Shown piece after piece: positions 39,186 through 50,723 of a DNA stretch of 64,000 nucleotides. Both the position numbers and the translations under genes were made by a program. Positions within the stretch are counted from its first letter, which is position 1. The number at the start of each line of letters is the position of its first letter. The notes under the pieces are model-generated. The model saw only the letters and a program-made list of their open reading frames with translations, was not told where the DNA came from and made no database searches. This stretch comes from Annona cherimola. Taxonomy: Eukaryota > Streptophyta > Magnoliopsida > Magnoliales > Annonaceae. Location of the stretch: assembly GCA_030490835.1 (NCBI GenBank), contig CM059971.1, positions 51,632,012 through 51,696,011 on the forward strand, written 5' to 3'.

Positions 39186-39785
39186 TTCGAGAATGCTCCC
39201 AATTCTCCTTATGGCTTCGTTTTGATTTGGATTATTCATCGAGCCCAGATACATCTCACTTCCCTTGACGTAGGAGCAAAACTTGGTGTCATCCCATAGA
39301 TAATAGAAGAGTCTTGTGAGATCAGGATAGATCCTTTCGTCGGATTTGAACAGTTGTGTCCATCCTTGGAAGTCTAGCAGCTCTTCTATATCGAACTCAT
39401 AGTCGCTCAGAAATTTGAAGTCTATGATCTTAGGAATGAATACCTTTCGCTCATAGAAGTGTTTGTAGAAGCGGCTATGTTGCAGCTCGATCTTGAAGTA
39501 GTTTGTGGGCATTTTCAAGACTTGCCCCTTCTTGATTGGAATTCTTGAGGAGTATGAGCTTTCAGGTTGGCTTTCAGACCTTGGAGCTCGATCGGTTGAT
39601 TGAGTGGTGGTTTGGAAGCGAACCCGTCTACCCGTCGATGTAGAAGGTTCTTCTCTAGTCCTTTTTGCCGATGTCCTCTGTCTTCTAGGGACATCTTCTT
39701 CAGTGGTAGATTGAGAAGGTCTGGGCACAGGCCTTTGGGTTGGCTTTTTGACTGCTAGCTTTGGAAGTCTTGGTTTTGGGGCCAT
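39186..39785 (-). pseudogene. Sirevirus third ORF, N-terminal part
   Basis: The minus-strand ATG is at 39783-39785. The about 200 residues match the N-terminus of the intact ORF at 1720: a basic proline-rich start, then HSRFYKHFYERKVFIPKIID and GWTQLFKSDERIYPDL. The natural reading ends at the insertion site near ILEVP. The last few residues before the stop at 39165 come from the gypsy LTR. Its C-terminal part is at 15741-16740. Confidence 0.88.
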
Positions 39786-40327
39786 TGATTTGGTTTGGAG
39801 ATGGAAACTGAGAGATAGGATTTGGGATTTGGGAGTTTTAGAGACGGAGAGAGTAGTTGAGGGAGAGAGATATGTGAGAGAAGTGGAGAAAGTTTGGGGT
39901 TTGGAAAGGAAAGAGAAAGATGAGGAGCTGCCGGAAATGGCTTGCCGGAGGAGATGGAAAGAGTTGGCCGGAGAAGAAATCGCCGGAGCCGAGAAGGAAA
40001 ACAGAGTTTTCGGAAGTAGGAAAGAGAGAAAAAGCGGGAAAATGAGAAAGAAGAGACGGAAAGGAAAGAAAAAGGATAGAGAGAGGAATTCGGACGGTCG
40101 CGCGCTCGCGGAGTCGACTTGCCCTAGGCGAGGTCGACTTCGGTCCCTCGGAGTCGACTTCGCCTTTGAGCGGAGTCGACTTCGACCCTGTGGAGTCGAC
40201 TTCGCTGTTGGAGCGGAGTCGACTTCACTTTCCCAAGTTGACTTGGCGGAGTCGACTTGGCTCCCATGGAGTCGACTTGACCCATTGACTTGTCTTTTTC
40301 AAATTTCAGTTTCTTGTTTAATTTTTC
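39786..40327 (-). other. pol to third-ORF spacer with GTCGACT array (minus strand)
   Basis: Homologous to 1292-1719. Seven or more GAGTCGACTT/GTCGACTTCG words lie at 40110-40280. The part near the third ORF is purine-rich on the plus strand and so pyrimidine-rich in the element sense. Confidence 0.6.
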
Positions 40328-43300
40328 TTAATTTAGCTCTATCATCCCCATATCATTCCTAATTTTATAGAATGATTCTTTGGCTAATGGTTTGGTAAAG
40401 ATATCAGCAATTTGGTCCTCAGTTTTCACATATTCTAAACATACATCATGATTTTCAACATGTTCACGAATAAAATGATGTCTCACATCAATATGCTTGG
40501 TTCTTGAATGCAGTACAGGATTTTTAGTCAGAAAAATTGCACTTGTATTATCACATCTAATAGGAATATCAACATAATCAATACCATAATCTTTCAATTG
40601 CTGTTTCATCCAAAGCAATTGAGCACAACAACTACCGGCGGCTATGTATTCGGCTTCCGCAGTAGATAGAGCCACACTTGTTTGTTTTCTTGAGTACCAT
40701 GAAACTAACATATATCCAAGAAACTGACAAGTTCCACTAGTACTCTTTCTATCTACTTTATATCCGCCAAAATCTGCATCCGAATACCCGATTAGATCAA
40801 AGGTTGTCCCCTTTGTATACCATAGTCCAAGATTGGCAGTTTTTATCAAATATTTAAAAATTCTTTTTACAGCAAGTAGATGTGATTCTTTTGGGCATGC
40901 TTGAAATCTAGAGCACATACAAACACTGAATAGAATATCGGGTCTAGAAGCAGTTAAATATAACAAGGATCCTATCATGCTTCTATAAAGCTTTTGATCG
41001 ATACTTTTACCGTTTTCGTCCGTGTCGATCTTGATTGTAGAGCTCATTGGAGTGTTTACCCCTTTGCTATTCTGCATTCCAAATTTCTTGAGCATTTCCT
41101 TGACGTACTTGGACTGGTTCAAGAATATCCCTTCACTTTGTTGCTTAATTTGCAGTCCAAGAAAGAAATTTAATTCTCCCATCATGCTCATTTCGAATTC
41201 GCTCTGCATAATCTTAGAAAATTCTTGACAAAGATTTTCGTCAGTAGCACCGAAAATTATGTCATCTACATAAATCTGTACAATTAAAATATCTTTGTTT
41301 TTGTATTTGATGAACAAAGTAGTATCTACTTTCCCTCTTAGAAACTCATGATCAATCAAAAATTTGTTCAACCTTTCATACCAAGCTCTTGGAGCTTGCT
41401 TTAATCCATATAGCGCTTTGGTCAATTTATAAACATACTTTGATTGATTCATTTCTTCAAAACCAGGGGGTTGTTCAACATATACTTCTTCATTCAAATA
41501 GCCATTCAAAAATGCGCTTTTTACATCCATTTGGAACAATTTGAAATTCATATAAGAAGCGAATGCTAGTAGAATACGTATGGCTTCTAATCTAGCCACG
41601 GGTGCATATGATTCTTCAAAATCGATTCCTTCTTCTTGAGAATACCCTTTGGCTACTAATCTGGCCTTGTTTCTAATCACAAGTCCGCTTTCATCTAATT
41701 TGTTCCTAAATACCCATTTGGTACCAATGATAGTGTGATTATTTGGTCTAGGAACTAAATGCCATACATTGTTCCTTTCGAATTGGTTTAGCTCTTCTTG
41801 CATTGCAATAACCCAATTTTCATCATTGAGAGCTTGTTCAATGGTATTTGGTTCAATTTTAGATACAAAGGCATATTGACCATAAACGTTTTGTTTTGAT
41901 CTTCTAGTTTTCACTCCTTCATATACATTTCCAATAACTTGCTCAATTGGATGGGCATTTTTGAACTTTAAATCAGTTGGAGGTTTGTAAGAATCATTAC
42001 CTTCACTTACCTCTTCTTCCATTGGATTTTCTGGCTTGAGCTCGAGTTCCTTTGGTTGTTCTTTGCCTTTTGTCTCATCTGCATCACTTAGTTCATCCTC
42101 CTTTCTCGGAGTTTGGTTAATTTCATCAAATACAACGTGTATGGATTCTTCAACAACTTGGTTTCGTTTATTGAAAACTCTATATGCTTTGCTATTTGAT
42201 GAATATCCAAGGAATATAGCCTCATCACTTTTAGCATCTAACTTTCCCAAGTTAGTTTTTCCATTGTTCAAAACATAACACGTACATCCAAAAGCATGAA
42301 AATAAGAAATATTTGGTTTTCTTCCTTTCCATAGTTCATATGGGGTCTTTTTCAAGATTGCTCGAATGGTGACACGGTTCAATACATGACAAGTTGTACT
42401 TACAGCTTCACCCCAAAATTTCTTGGATAGATTGCTCTCATTTAGCATAGTTCTAGCCATCTCTTGTATAGTTCTATTTTTCCTTTCTACTACTCCATTT
42501 TGTTATGGAGTTCTTGGTGCAGAAAATGTGTGGTGAATTCCTTTTTCATTGCAAAATTCCATGAATCGTTTGTTTTCGAATTCGCCACCATGATCGCTTC
42601 TTATGGTCACAATAGTACTTTGTTTTTCATTTTGCACCAAATTTACAAAAGTTGCAAACATAGAGAAGGCTTCATCTTTACTAGCTAAGAGAATTATCCA
42701 TGTGAATCTTGAAAAATCATCAACTATGACAAATACATATTTCTTTCCACCAATGGTTAGAAAGTCGGATGGCCCGTATAGATCCATGTGTAGCAATTCA
42801 AGTGGCTTGGTGGTGGAAATTTCCTTTTTGGTAGAGAAAGGCATCTTGGGTTGTTTTGATAATTGACATGCCTTACAAATCTTGTCCTTGTCATATTTCA
42901 ATCTTGGTAATCCTTCTACCAAACTCTTTTTCCATAGGGTCTTTATATTTCCCATGTTTATATGTCCAAGCCTTTTATGCCAAACCCATGGATCATTATC
43001 AATGGCCATTAGACATTGACCATTTTATTCATCAAGTGAAACCAAATATACATTTCCATGTCTTTTACCACTAAACATGATATGCTCTCCATCAAATAGA
43101 TTACATATAGATGATTCAAACACAACTTTGTATCCTTTATCACATAATTGGCTAATGCTCATTAAATTGTGTTTGAGTCCTTCAACAAACAAAACATCTT
43201 CCATGCATGTAATTGAAATACTACGTATATTTCCTTTACCTTTAATTTTACCTTTTTCATTATTTCCAAAGGCAACCATTCCATCGTTGCAAGGCTTAAG

Positions 43301-43432
43301 TTTATAAAATAAGCTTCTTTCACCGGTCATATGCCTTGAGCAACCGCTATCCATGAACCATTCATTATTTGCCTTTGCCTTAAAACATGTCTGAAAAAAT
43401 AAGCAAGTAAATCTTATCTCCTTGGTACCCAT
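40328..43432 (-). pseudogene. pol: copia pol: protease, integrase, reverse transcriptase, RNase H (two in-frame stops)
   Basis: One minus-strand frame covers the whole of pol. Protease has DSGCSRHMTG near 43350. The pre-integrase and HHCC region has WHKRLGHINMGN and CKACQLSK. Integrase has MDLYGP and RSDHGGEFEN, and the third catalytic Glu lies in NGVVERKNR near 42490. RT runs from 41650, with YVDDIIFG near 41270, and RNase H ends with ADIFTKPL. Stops interrupt at 43025-43027 and at 42500-42502, the latter one codon before the QNGVVER motif where the family has glutamine. The last 710 residues (42460-40328) are uninterrupted. The frame differs from gag. It is near identical in sequence to pol at 2-1291. 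Confidence 0.93.
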
Positions 43433-45216
43433 TTTATGGGTCCATTTGGGTTAGTAATATAAATTAATCTTTGTTGTTCTAACTTGGAAAGCCCAAATCT
43501 TGTGTTCCTTGGAACCCAAACTAATTTTGCACCACGGTCATATAATTTCTTAAAATTACATTTGTAAGTTTTATGACCCAGTTTATTGCAGAAATTACAA
43601 GCTATAGGTAATCTTGGAGTAGGCCTCCAAGTATGCAATGGTTCAATAGTTGGTCTTCTAATCCACTTAAAGTTTTTCTTTTGTGGCTTGTATATAGATG
43701 CAGTTTTAGTTTGATATTTCTCAAGTATTTGCACATTTGATTTGCTACTTTCTCCTTACTCAAATGTATGATATCCAAGACCTCTTTTATGTGTTTGGGA
43801 GGTCATATTCAGAAACATTTTAACACTTTCTCCTGGATTAGAGAACTTAGCTAATGATTCATTTAATGATTCGTTCTCCTTTTTCAGCATATCATTTTCT
43901 TCTTTTATTTTGTCTAATTTCTCTGCAAGTTTACCATTTGCAATTATTACTGCATCACATTGTTTCTTCTTAATTGTAAACTTGCTTCCTAATTTCTTCA
44001 TTTCTTCATACAATGAATCATATGTAGTTTGTAGTTCTTCTAATTCAGTACATTTGAGGCAATCTTGAAAAGAAGAATAACTTGATTTAGAATGGGAGAG
44101 TTTGGAACTTACCTCTTCATTGCTTGTGCATTTTGTTGAGGTAGTTTGTTCGTCTTGCTCGATTTGTGCCATGCAGCAGATTCTTGCACATTCTTCCGCC
44201 TCGATTTCATCGGTTGAGGAGCTACTTGTTGTAGATTCCTCATCATTCACGTACATGCCTCTTCCTTTGTATATTTGAAATCTTTTGTTGTCCTCTCGAT
44301 CCTTTCTTTGTTCTTTTGCCTTGCTTTCTTCGGGAGTTGGACATTGAGCTTGCATATGTCCCGAACCGCCGCATCGATAGCATTTGGTTGATTCTTTCTT
44401 CTTTTCTCTGGAGGTTCTTTCCTTGAAACCTCTGAAATTTTTGCCTTTCCTCACAAATTTTCTGAAACGTTTTGTGAGTAGGGCAATCTCGTCGTCGTTT
44501 TGAGAAGAAGAGGTGTCGTCAGTGTCTTGTACGGCTTTTAAGGCAATTGCTCTTTTGCCCCTGTGTTGATCTTCATTTCTTCTCTTGATTAGCTCATGTG
44601 ACATGAGTGAGCTAATTAAGTCTTCAAGCTTTAGAGTGTTAAGGTCCTTGGCTTCTTCTATTGCAGTGATCTTTGGAGTCCATGATTCGGGTAGAGCTCT
44701 TAAGATCTTCATGACCTGCTCAGATTCAGATATAGCCTTTCCAAGACCTTTTAGAGCATTAGAAATTTTCGAGAATCTAGCAAACATTTCAGAAATATTT
44801 TCTCTCTCTAGCATTCTAAAGTTTTCCAGTTCTCCGATCAAAATATTTCTTCTCGTCCCTTGGACTTGAGAAGTTCCTTCATAGATAGAGGTTAGCGTAT
44901 CCCATATCTCTTTGGCGGTCAAGCAAGAGGATACTCTATCATATTCAGAAGCAGTAAGAGCACAAAATAAAGAGTTCATAGCTTTGGCGTTGCTCTTAAC
45001 AATTCTTACTTCCTCATCGGTCCATTTGGAAGCTCTTTCATCAGTAGGCAAGGTTACTCCATCTTGGATAGCAATCCAAGAGTCCATGTCGGTAGCCATG
45101 ATGAGTTGCTTCATACGAAGCTTCCAATATCCAAAATTGCTCCCATCAAACAACGGTGGCCTTGTAAAGGATTGGCCTTCAGCAAATGCGGGAAAAGAAG
45201 TAGATTGGGATGCCAT
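43414..45216 (-). pseudogene. gag: copia gag (UBN2/Retrotran_gag_2) with two zinc knuckles, one in-frame stop
   Basis: The ATG is at 45214-45216, 35-50 bases after the primer site. Residues about 20-230 match the UBN2-type gag (GSNFGYWKLRMKQLI, AKEIWDTL, LESW-like ALPESW). A zinc knuckle CYRCGGSGHMQAQC lies near residue 280, followed by an acidic, serine-rich and then coiled-coil stretch. A stop at 43756-43758 ends the 486-residue frame. The same frame continues after it to 43414 with a second knuckle CNFCNKLGHKTYKC. Pol continues in another frame near 43420, so a frameshift separates them. Confidence 0.92.
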
Positions 45217-45250
45217 ATTAATAAGATCTCTTTGGTAAACTCAAAGATCT

Positions 45251-45262
45251 GCTCTGATACCA
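45251..45262 (-). other. primer binding site for initiator tRNA-Met
   Basis: The minus strand reads TGGTATCAGAGC, the classic plant copia primer site, two bases from the end of the 5' LTR. Confidence 0.9.
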
Positions 45263-45264
45263 CT

Positions 45265-46877
45265 TGTTGGTCCCGAGTTGATGGCAAAACCCAAGAGGGG
45301 AGGGGTGAATTGGGTATTTAAAAATTATATCTTAAACAGAAGCTTATCCCCGGATTAATCCAGTCCCCTTAATGGAGAAACGAAATGGAAAGCAATGTAA
45401 ATAGCAGAAGTATAAATCAAGCACACAGGATTTTTATAGTGGTTCGGGCAACCTCCCTACTCCACTCTTCCAAGCTCACACTCCTTGTGACTTGGGTTCC
45501 ACTATTGTATTCTCTCAATACAATTAGAGCCACTGCTCTCTTCTAGATTCCAGCTCTAGGTGGCATCAACAAAACACAGCACAAGTAGGTGATGAGTCAC
45601 ACTCCAATCACACACTATTTTGCTTATACTTGATCTTAGTTCCTCAAACTAAATCAAGTTTAACACATATAACAGAAACAATAAGAAAACTACACTTTAC
45701 AGATGTGTAGAAGCAGTTTGGCGCAGAGAAGAACTTGTTTGAAGTGGCTTTGTATGATCAGTAGTTGAGCTCTTGCAGTTTGAAGCAAAGTTCTTCCTCT
45801 TTGGTTAGCTTGATCTCTTTAAAGCTCTTGTAGATGGTAGTTATGCACTCTTAATGATTTTCAGCTACTTCCCTCGTCCACCATGAATGCTATTTATAAT
45901 TTTGGAGGGAATCCGAACGTTAGAGGGTAGGTGGCGCGCATTTAATGCGCCAACGTTCGAATAAATTCCGACCGTTGCGACCCAAGTCGCATGTGGAGTC
46001 GACTTCGGATGCGACTTCGCCCAAGTCGCAGATGGAGTCGACTTCGGGTGCGACTTCGCTTCTCCGTCGTAACTTCAAGTTTCAGTCAGGGTCGACTTGG
46101 GCATCAACTTGACCCAAGTCGCAGGTGAAGTCGACTTTGGCTTCCGACTTCAACTCAAGTCGATCATGGAGTCGACTTGGGTTGCGACTTGACTTGGTCT
46201 TTGCAAAATACGCTTTGTTCTTCATTTGATCTTCCTCTATCTTGCTTGGCTTGTTTCCTTGATGATTCTTAGGAGAGCCTGAGTTTTGAATCATGCGCCT
46301 TGCTTTGCATTTGACTCAATTGGTCTTTAAGACTTGATAGACTTGATTTGATCTCCATTCTTGAATCTTTGCTTTGATCTTGAGTGAGAGATACCTTGAA
46401 TAGGCTTTGAAACTGCATCTCTGAAGTCTGAACTTCTCAAGTCGCGGATGAAGTCGACTTTGTCTGCGACTTCACCCAAGTCGCACCTGGAGTCGACTTG
46501 GCCTGCGACTTGGGCAGCTTCGTGCCCCAAAATTCAGCTCTGGACAGTTTTTTATGTTTGAAGTCGATAGTGAGGTCGACTTCGTTTGCGACTTGGCTTC
46601 CCAAGTCGCATGTGGAGTCGACTTGGGTTGCGACTTCACCTGCAAGTTGATTTTGCCTTTGAGGTTCTTTCTCAAGTCGATAGTTAAGTCGACTTTGGGA
46701 TCGACTTCACCCTAAGTCGAAGTCCAAGTCGACTTGGGGATCGACTTGGCTACTTAAGTTCCTTAAAACAAATGGCAAACTCATTAGTCCTTTAAATATA
46801 CTCAAGTTAGTTGTTGTTAATCATCAAAACTTAATCTTTGGTCAATTTTACTTTGTTTTGAAGTATTGTTTCCAACA
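45265..46877 (-). repeat. Sirevirus 5' LTR (minus strand, 1613 bp)
   Basis: Pairs with 13866-15477; I count about nine substitutions and one small indel. The TATA box is at 45890-45899 (minus). The TSD GAAGC follows at 46878-46882. Confidence 0.95.
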
Positions 46878-47868
46878 GAAGCATTATCAAAGAACTGAAA
46901 AATTTCTCCAAGTAGAAGAAACGAAGTCGTACCCCAAGTCGACTCCACTGACAAATTGGGTCAAGTCTCACATGAAGCCCACAAAAAAGCAACACTCAAA
47001 GGGAAGAAAGCTTAAAGAGAATTATTTAAACCTTTTTTAAACCCCAACGTATAGTGAAGTCGAAGATCGAGTCAACTTCACATACGACTTGGGTGAAATC
47101 TCAAGTCACATGTCGACTCTATATGGAACTTGGAAAGTAAAGCCTAAAGGAAAACTTTCTGGAAGCATTTGAAGGATTGAAGTCATTGGCCAAGTAGACT
47201 TTAGTGTGTGACTTGGGTGAAGATGTAGGGTAAGGTGATTTTAGGTGCAACTTAGGTCATAACTGTCATAAATTTTTGAACATTGGCGCATTAAATGTGC
47301 ATCACCTACGACATAACTTTCAAGTTTCCTTCTTATTTATTTAAGAGATGTGGAGTAGCATTTAAGGTGTTAGCTAGAAAATTGAATGAGCTTCATCTTT
47401 CCCACTTACAAGCATTAAAGCTTCGCTAAGTGATTTTTAAGCAAGTTTCTCAATGTTTATTGCAAGAGCTTCAAACGTACTCATCTTCTTCAACTCTCAA
47501 GAGCTTGCTACTGCACCTCATTATTGTACACATCTTTGTAATGTGTAGATTTATTTTATTTGTAATTTCTTTGTTGTATTTAGCTACTTGGCTTGGTGTT
47601 GGGGACTAAGTTCAAGTTGAGTCACAAGCAGTGTGCAGTTGGAGTGATACTCACCAACTACTTATGAATTTATTATCACTCTGATAGTAGAACCCAATAC
47701 AAAAAAGAGTGTGTGCTTGGAAGAGTAGAGTATGAGTATTGCTCGAACCACATAATTCTTTGTGTTCATTTCGTGTGCTCCTAAGTTAAGTTTTAATTTG
47801 CTGAGAATATTTTATTAATTCAATTCATCCCTCTCCTCTTGTGTTAAGCTAATAATTCAGGACTAACA
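46878..47868 (+). repeat. old Sirevirus 5' LTR, right part
   Basis: Resumes the LTR cut at 13865, with decayed GTCGACT motifs at 46925-47230 and an end of GGACTAACA. It is strongly diverged from the young LTRs. Confidence 0.75.
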
Positions 47869-47870
47869 AG

Positions 47871-47882
47871 TGGTATCAGAGC
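47871..47882 (+). other. primer binding site (tRNA-Met) of the old Sirevirus
   Basis: TGGTATCAGAGC lies two bases after the LTR end, which fixes the LTR boundary and the plus orientation of this fossil. Confidence 0.85.
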
Positions 47883-47889
47883 AGACTTC

Positions 47890-48366
47890 GAGTTATTACC
47901 GAAGAGATCTCATAGGTTACCTAATAAAATGTTATATATGCTTTTGTTGAAGGTCAATCTTTCACTAAACTACTACTTTTTGATGAAAATAACTTCGATG
48001 ATTTGAATTTAAGAATGAAATAACTATGCATGGCTACTAATATGGATCATTATATTGTTATCCAAGATGATGTACTCTATCTAAAATTGAGAAAGCCACC
48101 GAATGGATAGAAGAAGTGATTAGAATAGTAAAAAGTAATGCTAAGGCTATGAACTCACTATTCTGTGCTCTCACAACAATAGAATATAACTAAGTGTCAT
48201 CTTACTAAATTGTTAAAGAGATCTAGGACACTTTAATTGAGTACTTCTCAAGCACAAGGGATGAGAAAGAACATCCTCATTAGAGAGGTGGAGAGTTTCA
48301 AAATGCTTGAAACTGATAGTATTTCTAAAATATTTGTTTCTCTAAAATTACTAATGCTCTGAAAGG
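47890..48366 (+). pseudogene. gag: decayed Sirevirus gag fragment
   Basis: Translation in shifting frames follows residues about 10-160 of the gag at 45216: a VEGQSFT-like start, then LATNMDHYIVIQDD, AKAMNSLFCALTT, RKNILI and ENFKMLE-like pieces. Multiple stops and small indels are present. It ends abruptly at the junction with Athila pol. Confidence 0.75.
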
Positions 48367-48915
48367 CGTATGCAAAATTGCCATATGGACAGGTAAAGGT
48401 CATCTTCTCTTGATCCTGTGGGTGAATAGGAATCAGAAAATAGACAAAGTACCCATCTAGATAGCAAAAGTAAGAATAATTTGTGAGTCTCTCAAGCATT
48501 TGATTAATGAATAGGAGTGGAACGTGATCTTTTTGGGTTGTCATATTTAGTTTACGGTAACCTATGCACATCTCCAATCTATGACTATACTTGTTGGTAT
48601 AAGTTCATTTTTATCATTTTTCACGATAGTAATGTCTCCTTTCTTTAGTACCACATGTACTAGGCTTACTCAACTACTATCTGAGATTGGGTAGATGATT
48701 CTGGCATCAAGCAGTTTCAAAATTTTCTTTTTCATAGCTTCTTTCATGTTTAGGTTTAGATGCCTTTGAGGTCTAATGCTTGTTTCGTAGTTATCCTCTA
48801 TGAGAATCATGTACATGCATAGAGAAGAGCTTGCATCAGGTAGATAGTGAATATAGTAGCCAATTGTCTTCCTATATTGTTTTAGTTCATTTGGAAGTGT
48901 ATCAGATTGAGATTC
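48367..48915 (-). pseudogene. pol: fossil Athila-type gypsy RT fragment
   Basis: Minus-strand pieces match the RT N-terminal region of Athila elements: LPNELKQYRKTIGYYI, then KILKLLDARIIYPISDS, then after a frame change YRKLNMTTQKDHVPL, INQMLERLTNYSYFCYLDG and IHPQDQEKMTFTCPYGNFAY. The catalytic YVDD region is missing because the fragment is cut at 48367. The upstream part continues at 50297 after the inserted solo LTR. Confidence 0.85.
48911..48915 (+). repeat. target-site duplication GATTC (left)
   Basis: Partner of 50292-50296. Excising the solo LTR and one copy rejoins the Athila reading frame (LFES, then QSDTLPNELK). Confidence 0.9.
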
Positions 48916-50291
48916 TGACGAGTTGCATATATGTCTAATTAAAATGTCCGTTCTAACGCAAGTATACATGTCATGCAAGTAATAAAGTGTGAATAGAGTG
49001 TTGATCTCACAAGGACTAGGTCAACAAATTATATCTTTAAATTTCAATTGCCTTCAATGGATGGAGGTTTTAAGTGATTATTAGAATGAAAAATAAAGTG
49101 CAATGAGTTATGGGCTAATGAATGGAGCAGGGTTGAGCTGGGATTCTTAAAGACGATCGTAGTTGATGGAAAATAGGAATCTTTGACTCTAAATCATATT
49201 AATTTGGTTCTTTTTCATTGGGTGATGTAGGAATTACAAACCTAGGCTCTTATATATTCGTAGATGCCTTCCAGCATATACCAACCTAATCTTACCACAC
49301 ACTTTTGCTATGTTCCCATGCAAATGAAGATGGTGAGATCGATTAGTCTCCAGCCTATTAAGATTATACAGGGTTAAATGGTATATTCCTATCTATTTTA
49401 ACAATTCACCCTATCAAGGTTAGAATCTGTGTCATCCTTGTGATTCTTGACTAGAATCATTTCTTCCAAACATGAATCTAGTAAATATATCATTTTACAA
49501 GTTAGTTAGGCCTGCAAAAAGCATTAACCACCACATGTAAGGGTAAATTCATACATTACATGCATACAACAACTATATATTCATATCCAGATCATCGAGA
49601 ACCAAAAAACATAGTTTAAGAGTCAAATCATCTCAATCTCCCATTTTTTGGAATTTAGCCCAAGAACATATTGGCAAATCCCATCAAACACCAATTTAAT
49701 CCTAGAGATGAAAAAATTAGAAAAACAGATAGAGAAAGATGAAGAGGAGATGAGCTTGCTAGTTTCCACCAAACAAATGAGATCTCCGCTTCAAAATCTC
49801 CTGAAGCTTCAAAATCTCTTCTTTTCTTCTCCTTAGCTGCTCCCACGAGCTCCTACACTCTCGTCCTTAGAACCCTAAGTTTATATTTATACCCCACTTC
49901 ACATAGCACAAGACACGTACTAAAATTTACACATGTGGAGAGCGCTAACTCTCTAAATGCTTGTCAACTTAGGATTCTCGAGCCTTCTACATTGGCGATG
50001 ATCTGGCGCCTAGGCGCCAACTTATGAGGCCGGGGTGCCACTTAGCTGGAATGAAAACCATCAATAACTTCAAATGCACTTTCTTCTCTCCAATCCTCCG
50101 CTTTAGCATATAGTCCAAAAGACGAGTTACCCTGTTTTGCCTATAATAAAAGCTAAAACAAATAAATGCAATCCTACAAACTCTAATGCGATTACTATAA
50201 CCTAGAATGCCACAAATTATTTTAACTCAAAATGAATGAATTCTACACACAATGCATGGAATGTAGAAATGATAAAAACTAATGCAAATCA
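48916..50291 (-). repeat. solo LTR of Athila-type family (1376 bp)
   Basis: On the minus strand it starts TGATTTGCATTAG and ends ACTCGTCA. It has the terminal ACTTTATTACTTGC and GTATACTTGCGTT blocks and a GGCGCCTAGGCGCC palindrome near 50010. A perfect TSD GATTC shows a clean solo LTR. Same family as 6503-8082. Confidence 0.88.
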
Positions 50292-50296
50292 GATTC

Positions 50297-50723
50297 AAAG
50301 AGATTTGTATTGATTATGACTGGATATATAGATTTGGGGCCAAGAAATGCATACTCAAGATTTTTAGAAAGTGACTTGAGTTCTACTTGAGGTGCTTCTT
50401 TCTTTAGTTGCATTGAGGTCAGTGAGGTGGCCTTTGTGTCCAATTTCTAAAATTTTTGATTGGTGATGGTTGAGATTGGAGGGATTTGGAGAGCTACGCA
50501 TGCAGAGACTTTTAAATTTTTATTTTCAATTGTTGCACCTTTGATGATACATACCTCCATCGGGTCGCCTTTCTCTTTGATTGGCAGATTGTGGACGACA
50601 TCGACTTGTAGACATGAGTTCTCCATTAAAGGATGTTTTGTGGCTTTAGAGAGGCTACTTTTCATCTCCAACTATCAAAGAGAGTTGACCATTCTTAACA
50701 TCAATGATTGCTCTTGTAGTGGT
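50297..50723 (-). pseudogene. pol: fossil Athila-type protease end and protease-RT linker
   Basis: The minus-strand translation gives RAIIDVKNGQLSLIVGDEK, typical of the Athila protease C-terminus, then after a frame change ENSCLQVDVV. After a stop it gives EAPQVELKSLSKNLEYAFLG and YPVIINTNLFES, the linker before RT. It is directly continued by 48915-48367. The upstream part is cut by the LTR starting at 50724. Confidence 0.82.

Larger units (their letters stand above)
13866..46877 (-). mobile_element. complete Sirevirus-like copia element, interrupted by a nested gypsy element
   Basis: Read on the minus strand, it runs 5' LTR (45265-46877), tRNA-Met primer site, gag, protease, integrase, RT/RNase H, spacer, third ORF, polypurine tracts and 3' LTR (13866-15477). 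A perfect TSD GAAGC flanks it. Without the 22.4 kb insertion at 16741-39180 it is about 10.6 kb. I count roughly nine substitutions between the LTRs over 1.6 kb, so it is young but older than its own insertion. Pol has nonsense codons and a frameshift, so this copy cannot be autonomous. Confidence 0.95.
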
